Below are positions 1-4,764 of a stretch of DNA of 5,210 bases, in pieces (positions within the stretch are counted from its first letter, which is position 1; every line of letters starts with the position of its first letter). The DNA comes from Modestobacter sp. Its GTDB lineage: Bacteria; Actinomycetota; Actinomycetes; Mycobacteriales; Geodermatophilaceae. Made by a program: the position numbers and the translations under genes. Below the pieces are notes generated by a model. It saw nothing but the letters and a program-made list of their open reading frames with translations, had not been told where the DNA came from and ran no database searches. The stretch covers positions 1-5,210 of the forward strand of contig JAOPUQ010000159.1 of NCBI GenBank assembly GCA_025963425.1, given 5' to 3'.

Positions 1-23
1 TCGCGCCGGCGACGCCGCGGTGA
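1..23 (+). CDS. Possible 3' end of the upstream gene, perhaps carB (partial)
   Basis: Reading from base 3, six codons (Ala-Pro-Ala-Thr-Pro-Arg) lead to a TGA at 21-23 that overlaps the GTG start of pyrK at 20-22. The next two gene junctions have the same 4-bp overlap, which suggests an upstream gene ends here. In actinobacterial pyrimidine operons the gene before the dihydroorotate dehydrogenase genes is usually carB, the large subunit of carbamoyl-phosphate synthase. The few residues visible carry no family signature, so the identity is inferred from gene order only. Confidence 0.35.
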
Positions 24-1033
24 CCGCCGCCCCGGTCACCCGGCCGCCGATCACCCCGCCGGTGCCACCGGCCCGCTCCGCCCCGGTGCAGCGCATCGCC
101 CAGGTCGCTCTCCGGCGGCCGGTCGGCGCCTACGTCGAGCTCGCGCTGCACGCCCCGGAGATCGCCGCGGCCGCCGAGCCGGGGCAGTTCGTGGCCTTCG
201 CGGTCGGCGGCCCGACGTCGGCCACCCTGCTCCGCCGCTCGATCGCCATCAGCGGCGTCGGGGGCGGTCGGGTGCACGTGGTCGTCTCCCCCCGGGGCGT
301 CGGCTCCGCCTGGCTGGCCGGTCTGCAGCCCGGTCAGGAGGTCGACGTCGTCGGCCCGCTCGGGCGTCCCTTCCCGATGCCGCAGCCGGGCGCCCCGGCG
401 CTGCTGGTCGGCGGTGGCTACGGCGCCGCCGCGCTGGTCGGGCTGGCCGGCCGGCTGCGCGCCGCCGGCCACGAGGTGGCGGCCGTGTCCGGCGCGGCCT
501 CCGCCGACCGGCTCTGCTCGGTCGAGGAGCTCGGCGCCCTGACCGCGCCGTTCCTGGTCACCACCGACGACGGCAGCGCCGGTCGCCGCGGCTGGGTGAC
601 CACCGCGGTGGCCGAGCTGATCCGCGGCGCCGGGGTGGTCTACGCCTGCGGGCCGATGGGCATGCTGCGCGCGGTCAGCGACCAGGCCGTCGCCGCCGGC
701 ATCCCCGGCTACGTGGCCGTCGAGGAGTCGATGGCCTGCGGGATCGGGGTCTGCATGACCTGCGTGCTGCCGGTCATCGGCGCCGACGGGCGCACCCGCT
801 TCGCCCGGTCCTGCGTCGAGGGCCCGGTGTTCGGCGGGGACCGGGTCCGGTTCGCCGACGTCGGGACCCTGCCGGGTGACGTGGTCGGGGCCGACGCCAT
901 GGGGCTGGTGACCGCACCGGCGCCGACGGCCGCCGAGAGCACCGGTTCCACCGCGTTCAGCGCCCAGGGGCAACCCCCGCCGCCGGCGGGGCGTCCCGGG
1001 GGCACCCGGATGGTCGGGGTGGAGCCGTCATGA
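20..1033 (+). CDS. pyrK: Dihydroorotate dehydrogenase electron transfer subunit PyrK (class 1B)
   Basis: Iron-sulfur flavoprotein subunit of class 1B dihydroorotate dehydrogenase. It takes electrons from the FMN of PyrD through a [2Fe-2S] cluster and FAD to NAD+, in the cytoplasm. Visible in the 337-residue product are a ferredoxin-reductase-type FAD motif LRRSIAIS (71-78), a glycine-rich nucleotide-binding loop GGGYGAAAL (131-139), TTDDGS (181-186), CGPMGM (210-215), and a cysteine set C240-x4-C245-x2-C248-x16-C265 typical of the PyrK cluster. Family members are usually about 250-280 residues. This one is longer because of a proline-rich N-terminus of about 22 residues and an Ala/Pro/Ser-rich tail after about residue 285. 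The GTG at 20 is chosen because it overlaps the preceding stop. No Shine-Dalgarno is visible, and in-frame GTGs at 62 and 86 are alternatives, the latter leaving only the conserved core. The stop overlaps the pyrD start (ATGA). Confidence 0.9.
   Translation: MTAAPVTRPPITPPVPPARSAPVQRIAQVALRRPVGAYVELALHAPEIAAAAEPGQFVAFAVGGPTSATLLRRSIAISGVGGGRVHVVVSPRGVGSAWLAGLQPGQEVDVVGPLGRPFPMPQPGAPALLVGGGYGAAALVGLAGRLRAAGHEVAAVSGAASADRLCSVEELGALTAPFLVTTDDGSAGRRGWVTTAVAELIRGAGVVYACGPMGMLRAVSDQAVAAGIPGYVAVEESMACGIGVCMTCVLPVIGADGRTRFARSCVEGPVFGGDRVRFADVGTLPGDVVGADAMGLVTAPAPTAAESTGSTAFSAQGQPPPPAGRPGGTRMVGVEPS
1021..1024 (+). promoter_or_regulatory. Ribosome binding site for pyrD
   Basis: GGAG lies 5 bases before the ATG at 1030, inside the last codons of pyrK. 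It supports the upstream ATG over the in-frame ATG at 1111 (residue 28), which has no such motif before it. Confidence 0.6.
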
Positions 1034-2067
1034 CGCCCGGCCAGCCGGTAGCGCCCGGCATCGGTGACGCCACGGCCCCGTCCGGCGTCCTGGCCGTGCC
1101 CGGCGTCGACATGCAGGCCTCCCTCGGCGGGGTGCCCATCGTCAGCCCGGTGCTGACCGCCTCGGGCTGCTCGGCGTTCGGCCGGGAGCTCGACCCGTTC
1201 TTCGACCTCGGGTCGATCGGCGCGGTGGTCACCAAGTCGGTGCAGCTGCGCCCCCGGTCCGGCCGCCCGACGCCGCGGATGGCCGAGACCCCCAGCGGGA
1301 TGCTCAACTCCATCGGGCTGCAGGGACCGGGCATCGACGGGCTGCTCGCCGAGGAGCTGCCGTGGCTGGCCGAGCGCGGCGTCCGGGCGTTCGTCTCGAT
1401 CGCCGGCACCCGGGTGGAGGACTTCGCCGAGCTGGCCGCGCGGCTGCGCGGCGTGCCCGGCGTGCTGGGGCTGGAGGTCAACATCTCCTGCCCGAACGTG
1501 GAGAGCCGCGGCGAGGTGTTCGCCTGCGACCCGGTCGCCGCCGCCGAGGTGGTGGCCGCGGTGCGCGCGGTGGCCGACCCGGCCCAGCCGGTCTACGCCA
1601 AGCTCAGCCCGGACGTCACCGACATCGTCTCGGTGGCCGCCGCCTGCGCCGAGGCCGGCGCGAACGGCCTGTCGATGATCAACACCCTGCTGGGCCTGGT
1701 CATCGACCCCGACACCATGCGCCCGGTGCTGGGCGGGGTGACCGGTGGGCTGTCGGGCCCGGCGATCCGCCCGGTCGCCCTGCGCTGCGTGTGGCAGGTG
1801 CACCAGGCGCTGCCCAACGTGCCGATCCTGGGCATGGGCGGCATCCGCACCGGCCTGGACGCCCTGCAGTTCGTCCTGGCCGGCGCCAGCGCCGTCTCGG
1901 TCGGGACAGCGGTCTTCAACGACCCGTCGGCCCCCGCCCGCATCCACGCCGAGCTGGCCGACGCCCTCGGGGAGCGCGGGTTCAGCCGGCTCCCCGACGC
2001 CATCGGCTACGCCCACCGCCGGCCCGATGCGCCCGGCGGCCGGCACTCGCGCGGCATCGCCCGGTGA
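1030..2067 (+). CDS. pyrD: Dihydroorotate dehydrogenase catalytic subunit PyrD, class 1B
   Basis: FMN enzyme that oxidises dihydroorotate to orotate, the fourth step of UMP synthesis, as a soluble complex with PyrK. The 345-residue TIM-barrel protein shows SPVLTASGCSAFGREL (39-54), VVTKS (66-70, with the FMN-contacting Lys69), GMLNSIGLQGPG (90-101), NISCPN (151-156), KLSPDVTDI (191-199), INTL (217-220), GGLSGPAIRPVALR (239-252) and the phosphate-binding MGGI and VGTA segments (269-272, 291-294). Cys154 is in the position of the class 1 catalytic base; class 2 quinone-linked enzymes have Ser there. There is no N-terminal membrane helix. The first 27 residues exceed the usual family start, so M28 (ATG at 1111) is possible, but the ATG at 1030 has a ribosome binding site and overlaps the pyrK stop. 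The adjacent pyrK confirms class 1B. Confidence 0.93.
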   Translation: MTPGQPVAPGIGDATAPSGVLAVPGVDMQASLGGVPIVSPVLTASGCSAFGRELDPFFDLGSIGAVVTKSVQLRPRSGRPTPRMAETPSGMLNSIGLQGPGIDGLLAEELPWLAERGVRAFVSIAGTRVEDFAELAARLRGVPGVLGLEVNISCPNVESRGEVFACDPVAAAEVVAAVRAVADPAQPVYAKLSPDVTDIVSVAAACAEAGANGLSMINTLLGLVIDPDTMRPVLGGVTGGLSGPAIRPVALRCVWQVHQALPNVPILGMGGIRTGLDALQFVLAGASAVSVGTAVFNDPSAPARIHAELADALGERGFSRLPDAIGYAHRRPDAPGGRHSRGIAR

Positions 2068-2963
2068 GCCGCCCGACGCACGCCGAGGTCGAGCCCTTCG
2101 GCCGGCGGCTGGCCGCGGCCGTCGCCGACCGGGGGCCGCTGTGCGTGGGCATCGACCCGCACCGGGCGCTGCTGGTCGACTGGGGCGTCGGGGACGACCT
2201 CGAGGGGCTGCGCCGGTTCACCGACACGGTGGTGGACGCCCTCGCCGGGCACGTCGCCGTCCTCAAGCCGCAGATGGCCTTCTACGAGCGGCACGGCGCC
2301 CGCGGGGTCGCCGTCCTGGAGGAGGCGGTGGGCCGGGCACGGGCGGCCGGGGCGCTGGTGCTGCTGGACGCCAAGCGGGGCGACATCGGCTCCACGATGG
2401 ACGCCTACTCCGACTACCTGCGCAGCGACCACCCGATGGCGGTCGACGCGCTGACCGTCAGCCCGTTCCTCGGGCCCGGCTCCCTCGAGCCCGCGGTCCG
2501 CACGGCCACGCGCTTCGGCGGCGGGCTGTTCGTGCTCGCCCGCACGTCCAACCCCGAGGGCGGGGAGGTCCAGCTGGCCTCGAACGGGCAGCGGACCGTC
2601 GCCCAGACCGTGGTGGACGCCGTGGGGCGCTGGAACACCCCCGAGTGGCTGGTCGGGGACCCCGAGCCCGACCCGGCGGCCTTCGCCGACCAGCAGGGCC
2701 GCTGGGGCTGGGCGACCGGCTCGTTCGGCGTCGTCGTCGGGGCGACCCTGCCCGAGCTGGACGTGGATCTGTCCGGGCTGCGTGGGCCGGTGCTCGCCCC
2801 GGGGCTCGGCGCCCAGGGCGGTTCGGTCGCCGACCTGCGCCGGCTCTTCGGCGCCGGGCGGGCCGTCGTCCCCACTGTCTCCCGGGACGTACTGGGCGCC
2901 GGGCCGGACGTCGTCGCGCTGCGCGCGGCCGCCGACCGGTGGACGGCCGAACTGACCCGGTGA
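2064..2963 (+). CDS. pyrF: Orotidine 5'-phosphate decarboxylase, type 2
   Basis: Catalyses OMP to UMP, the last step of de novo pyrimidine synthesis, in the cytoplasm. The 299-residue product carries the type 2 (mycobacterial-type) features CVGIDP (27-32), KPQMAFYE (68-75), the catalytic signature DAKRGDIGS (102-110, Lys104), TVSPFLG (131-137), TSNPEG (161-166), VVVGAT (223-228), LAPGLGAQGG (244-253) and PTVSRD (270-275). The GTG start at 2064 overlaps the pyrD stop (GTGA). The frame is open far upstream through pyrD, but that reading is Arg-rich and off-frame, so the overlap start is preferred. No Shine-Dalgarno is visible, and translation is probably coupled to pyrD. A Trp/Pro/Asp-rich segment near 190-217 looks like an insertion compared with the shorter M. 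tuberculosis enzyme as I recall it. Confidence 0.94.
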   Translation: MSRPTHAEVEPFGRRLAAAVADRGPLCVGIDPHRALLVDWGVGDDLEGLRRFTDTVVDALAGHVAVLKPQMAFYERHGARGVAVLEEAVGRARAAGALVLLDAKRGDIGSTMDAYSDYLRSDHPMAVDALTVSPFLGPGSLEPAVRTATRFGGGLFVLARTSNPEGGEVQLASNGQRTVAQTVVDAVGRWNTPEWLVGDPEPDPAAFADQQGRWGWATGSFGVVVGATLPELDVDLSGLRGPVLAPGLGAQGGSVADLRRLFGAGRAVVPTVSRDVLGAGPDVVALRAAADRWTAELTR

Positions 2964-2975
2964 CCCGGCGCCCGC

Positions 2976-3188
2976 GTGCTGCTGATCGCCGCGGTCGCGA
3001 CCGTGCTCGCGGTCACCCGCCCGGCTGTCCGGACCGGCCGGGTCGCCGGGTCGTCGGTCCCCACCGGCCTGCTGGTGCCCGCGGAGTGGCCGGCGGATGG
3101 CTGCGCGGCGATCGGCGGGCTGACCAGCGGTGACGCTGAGGTTCCGGCACCGTACGGTCCGCTCCGGCGCGGTGAAGCACATCGGTAA
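2976..3188 (+). CDS. Possible small membrane-anchored protein, unrecognised
   Basis: A 70-codon ORF starting at GTG 2976, 12 bases after the pyrF stop and in the same frame. I do not recognise it. Residues 1-13 (MLLIAAVATVLAV) could form a short membrane segment or signal anchor. The rest is a neutral, Gly/Ala/Pro-rich tail with one Cys and an Arg/His-containing end. Evidence for coding: in the first 49 codons only two third positions are not G or C, much more than expected for non-coding DNA even here. After about base 3120 that bias drops sharply, and the last 21 codons overlap a promoter-like, lower-GC region. No Shine-Dalgarno is visible. It could be a real small gene, the remnant of a longer one, or a frame-shifted gene starting at the GTG at 2960. 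Confidence 0.4.
   Translation: MLLIAAVATVLAVTRPAVRTGRVAGSSVPTGLLVPAEWPADGCAAIGGLTSGDAEVPAPYGPLRRGEAHR
3130..3158 (+). promoter_or_regulatory. Weak candidate promoter with a 10-bp palindrome
   Basis: GTGACG (3130-3135) and TACGGT (3153-3158) are 17 bases apart and resemble the actinobacterial housekeeping pattern TTGACN / TANNNT. The -10-like box is part of a perfect 10-bp palindrome, ACCGTACGGT (3149-3158), which could instead be a protein-binding site. It lies where coding-type base bias ends. Such matches occur by chance in GC-rich DNA. Confidence 0.25.
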
Positions 3189-3212
3189 CCGGACGGTGAC
3201 ACCGGGGCGAGG

Positions 3213-3241
3213 ATGACCAGCCGGTTCCGGATGACTAGGTT
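3213..3241 (+). promoter_or_regulatory. Candidate promoter for mihF
   Basis: ATGACC (3213-3218) and TAGGTT (3236-3241), separated by 17 bases, match the housekeeping sigma pattern TTGACC / TAGRNT of actinobacteria at most positions. The predicted transcript start near 3248-3250 would leave a leader of about 90 bases before mihF. An 8-bp palindrome, TGGCGCCA (3241-3248), sits at that start point. The region is lower in GC than the flanking genes and lies directly upstream of a gene that usually has its own promoter. Not experimentally supported. Confidence 0.45.
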
Positions 3242-3297
3242 GGCGCCAGGCTCAGCATGCGGGCCGTTCTGCGCACAAACCACAGACCGAAGACCGG

Positions 3298-3315
3298 GCC
3301 GGCGATCCCGCCGGC
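3298..3315 (+). other. Small hairpin in the mihF leader
   Basis: GCCGGC (3298-3303) and GCCGGC (3310-3315) can pair as a 6-bp all-GC stem with a 6-base loop. It ends 22 bases before the mihF GTG and directly before the ATG of a possible upstream ORF. There is no U-tract, so it is unlikely to be a classical terminator. It could influence translation of mihF, but six-base GC palindromes are common in this kind of genome. Confidence 0.4.
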
Positions 3316-3351
3316 ATGAAAACGATTGGGTTGCTCCGTGCCCCTTCCTGA
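3316..3351 (+). CDS. Possible 11-residue upstream ORF overlapping the mihF start
   Basis: ATG at 3316 opens an 11-codon reading frame (MKTIGLLRAPS) ending with TGA at 3349-3351, thus running over the mihF GTG at 3338 in another frame. It uses A/T-rich codons at the start (AAA, ACG, ATT), unlike the genes around it. No Shine-Dalgarno precedes it. If translated, it could couple or compete with mihF translation. It may equally be chance. Confidence 0.2.
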   Translation: MKTIGLLRAPS

Positions 3352-3667
3352 GTTGTCCCCCGAACAGCGCGCTGCCGCCCTGGAGAAGGCCGCCGCGGCC
3401 CGCAAGGCCCGCGCCGAGCTGCGCGAGCGGCTGAAGAGCAAGGGGACCACCGTCGGTGACGTCCTCAAGCAGGGCGAGACCGACGAGGTCATCGGCAAGA
3501 TGCGCGTCTCGGCGGTCCTGGAGTCCCTCCCGGGCGTGGGCAAGGCCCGAGCCGCCAAGATCATGGAGCGGCTCGAGATCTCCCCGACCCGGCGCGTCCG
3601 CGGGCTGGGGGCCAACCAGCGCAAGGCACTCGAGGCGGAGTTCGCCGGCGAGATCGTCGAGCCCTGA
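3338..3667 (+). CDS. mihF: Actinobacterial integration host factor (mIHF/sIHF family)
   Basis: Nucleoid-associated, non-specific DNA-binding protein of actinobacteria, known to bend or compact DNA, influence topoisomerase activity and affect development in Streptomyces; essential in mycobacteria. It is unrelated in sequence to enterobacterial IHF. The 109-residue product begins with MPLPELSPEQRAAALEKAAA, a typical family N-terminus with a long charged helix (about 7-33), and includes a helix-hairpin-helix-like DNA-binding motif LESLPGVGKARAAKI (61-75) and the signature SPTRRVRGLGANQRKAL (82-98). Length matches the roughly 105-110 residues of relatives. Start choice: the frame is open from a TTG at 3326, but alignment to the family fits GTG at 3338. 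No strong Shine-Dalgarno is seen, only GGG at 3328-3330. It sits 50 bases before gmk, the usual order. Confidence 0.93.
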   Translation: MPLPELSPEQRAAALEKAAAARKARAELRERLKSKGTTVGDVLKQGETDEVIGKMRVSAVLESLPGVGKARAAKIMERLEISPTRRVRGLGANQRKALEAEFAGEIVEP

Positions 3668-3717
3668 GTCCGATCCTGCCCCGCCCGGTCGACGCACCGT
3701 CCCCGAGAGCGCCCCGA

Positions 3718-4332
3718 GTGGCCCCGCCGTCGCCGTCGGCGCGTCTGACGGTCCTGTCGGGACCCTCCGGGGTCGGCAAGGGCACCGTCGTGGCCGAGGT
3801 CCGGCGCCGGCATCCGGAGGTCTGGGTGTCGGTGTCGGTCACGACGCGCGCGCCCCGTCCCGGTGAGGTGGACGGCGAGCACTACTGGTTCGTCGACGCC
3901 GAGTACTTCGACTGGCTGATCGCCAACGGCGGGCTGCTGGAGTGGGCGGAGTACGCGGGCAACCGGTACGGCACGCCCAAGGCCCCGGTCGACGAGCAGC
4001 TGGCCGCCGGGTCCCCGGCCCTCCTTGAGATCGAGCTGCAGGGTGCGCGCCAGGTGCGCGAGCGCGCACCGGACGCCCAGCTGGTCTTCCTGGCGCCCCC
4101 GTCGTGGGGTGAGCTGGTCAGCCGGCTGGCCGGCCGGGGGACCGAGCATCCCGAGGTGCAGTCCCGCCGACTTGCCCTCGCCCAGGCCGAGTTGGACTCC
4201 TCCGGGGAGTTCGACGTGGTGGTCGTCAACGACGACGTGGCCCGGGCCGCGGACGAGTTGGTACGATTGCTGACTGCGCCACCGTCCGGCCTGCCGTCCA
4301 GCGGGTCGACCGCCGGCGGCGCCCCCGAGTGA
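3718..4332 (+). CDS. gmk: Guanylate kinase
   Basis: Phosphorylates GMP (and dGMP) to GDP with ATP, needed for GTP, RNA and DNA precursors; cytoplasmic. The 204-residue product shows the P-loop GPSGVGKG (15-22), the GMP-binding region SVTTRAPRPGEVDGEHYWF (40-58, with Arg44, Arg47, Tyr56), EWAEYAGNRYGTP (75-87), LLEIELQGARQVR (102-114), the lid segment RLAGRGTEHPEVQSRRL (136-152) and VVVNDD (168-173). The last 17 residues form a Ser/Gly/Pro-rich tail. Glu106 replaces the Asp often seen in LLEIDxQGA. GTG at 3718 is the only ATG/GTG start between the mihF stop and the P-loop in this frame; its Shine-Dalgarno is weak. It follows mihF by 50 bases, probably on one transcript. Codons near the 3' end (GTA, CGA, TTG, ACT) are unusually A/T-rich and may hide a promoter for rpoZ. 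Confidence 0.95.
   Translation: MAPPSPSARLTVLSGPSGVGKGTVVAEVRRRHPEVWVSVSVTTRAPRPGEVDGEHYWFVDAEYFDWLIANGGLLEWAEYAGNRYGTPKAPVDEQLAAGSPALLEIELQGARQVRERAPDAQLVFLAPPSWGELVSRLAGRGTEHPEVQSRRLALAQAELDSSGEFDVVVVNDDVARAADELVRLLTAPPSGLPSSGSTAGGAPE
4259..4267 (+). promoter_or_regulatory. Candidate extended -10 promoter for rpoZ inside gmk
   Basis: TGG followed by TACGAT (4262-4267) fits an extended -10 element (TGN-TANNNT). It lies in the last gmk codons, where GTA CGA TTG CTG ACT breaks the strong G/C-ending codon bias of the gene. No good -35 box is seen 17 bases upstream, as is common for extended -10 promoters. The predicted transcript start near 4274 would give rpoZ a leader of about 125 bases. Confidence 0.35.
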
Positions 4333-4381
4333 GACCGCCCGGCCGCCCCGCTGCCAGATGGGTCCACTCCCGCAAACGAAG

Positions 4382-4387
4382 AAGGAG
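4382..4387 (+). promoter_or_regulatory. Ribosome binding site for rpoZ
   Basis: AAGGAG lies 11 bases before GTG 4399, a somewhat long spacing. It is the clearest Shine-Dalgarno in the window and supports that start. The surrounding bases (4366-4390) are A-rich compared with the genes. Confidence 0.6.
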
Positions 4388-4398
4388 CACGCTCGCCC

Positions 4399-4662
4399 GT
4401 GTCCGGAGTCGCACCCGCCCCTGAGGGCATCACCAACCCGCCCATCGACGAGCTGCTCGAGCGCACCAGCAGCAAGTACGGGCTGGTCATCTACGCCGCC
4501 AAGCGTGCGCGTCAGATCAACGCCTACTACAGCCAGCTCTCCGAGGGCCTGCTCGAGTACGTCGGCCCGCTGGTCGACACCGCTCCCCAGGAGAAGCCCC
4601 TGTCGATCGCGCTGCGCGAGATCAACGAGGGCCTGCTGACCCACACCGCCGGCGAGAACTGA
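4399..4662 (+). CDS. rpoZ: DNA-directed RNA polymerase omega subunit
   Basis: Small subunit that helps the beta' subunit fold and assemble into RNA polymerase. The 87-residue product matches the actinobacterial omega pattern throughout: PEGITNPPIDELLER (8-22), SKYGLVIYAAKRARQINAYY (25-44), the LSEGLLEYVGP block (47-57), and the conserved C-terminal helix EKPLSIALREINEGLL (65-80). The length is normal for the group. GTG at 4399 is preceded by AAGGAG. It starts 66 bases after gmk, a conserved neighbour, and may be transcribed both from upstream and from a promoter within gmk. It is followed by two hairpins. Confidence 0.95.
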   Translation: MSGVAPAPEGITNPPIDELLERTSSKYGLVIYAAKRARQINAYYSQLSEGLLEYVGPLVDTAPQEKPLSIALREINEGLLTHTAGEN

Positions 4663-4683
4663 GCCGGTTGCCCGGTCCGGCTC
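4661..4683 (+). terminator. Hairpin directly after the rpoZ stop
   Basis: GAGCCGG (4661-4667) pairs with CCGGCTC (4677-4683) around a 9-base loop, giving a 7-bp GC-rich stem that begins within the TGA stop of rpoZ. There is no U-tract. It may protect the 3' end of the rpoZ message or contribute to termination together with the larger hairpin downstream. Confidence 0.35.
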
Positions 4684-4710
4684 GCGCCGGTCAGCGACAC
4701 CCGAACTGAT

Positions 4711-4744
4711 GACGAGGCACCCGGTACCTGCCGGGTGCCTCGTC
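4711..4744 (+). terminator. Strong 14-bp hairpin between rpoZ and coaBC, probable terminator
   Basis: GACGAGGCACCCGG (4711-4724) and CCGGGTGCCTCGTC (4731-4744) are perfect inverted complements around the loop TACCTG, and T4710/G4745 could add a wobble pair. This is by far the strongest hairpin in the window. It fits the U-tract-free hairpin terminators often described in actinobacteria. It ends only 6 bases before the coaBC ribosome binding site, so it could instead act in the coaBC leader as an attenuator or stability element. Confidence 0.65.
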
Positions 4745-4750
4745 GCGTGT

Positions 4751-4755
4751 GGAGG
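4751..4755 (+). promoter_or_regulatory. Ribosome binding site for coaBC
   Basis: GGAGG with 9 bases to the ATG at 4765. It favours that ATG over in-frame starts at 4747 (GTG) and 4756 (ATG), which overlap or abut the motif itself. Confidence 0.7.
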
Positions 4756-4764
4756 ATGGGCGCC

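Noticed and set aside
709..2046. Long minus-strand ORF opposite pyrK and pyrD (445 codons)
   Set aside because: The product is low-complexity, rich in Gly, Arg, Ala, His and Gln with no recognisable domain. It is antisense to two genes with clear family motifs, and long antisense frames are expected in GC-rich DNA.
1362..2063. Upstream extension of pyrF into pyrD
   Set aside because: It reads as an Arg/Gly-rich sequence off-frame to pyrD. PyrF homology begins only after the GTG at 2064.
2960..3133. 57-residue frame starting at the GTGA after pyrF
   Set aside because: After the first few codons the third positions lose G/C bias and the product is Arg-rich. It is only of interest as a possible pre-frameshift start.
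3326..3337. TTG start for mihF adding four residues
   Set aside because: Family N-termini align with MPLPELSPEQRAAALEKA from the GTG at 3338.
3213..3434. Plus-strand ORF of 73 codons across the mihF leader
   Set aside because: It overlaps the start of mihF in another frame, has no coding bias, and contains the candidate promoter -10 box and the leader hairpin.
2007..3697. Other long minus-strand frames opposite pyrF and the pyrF-mihF gap
   Set aside because: No domain, no start signal, and base bias follows the plus-strand genes.
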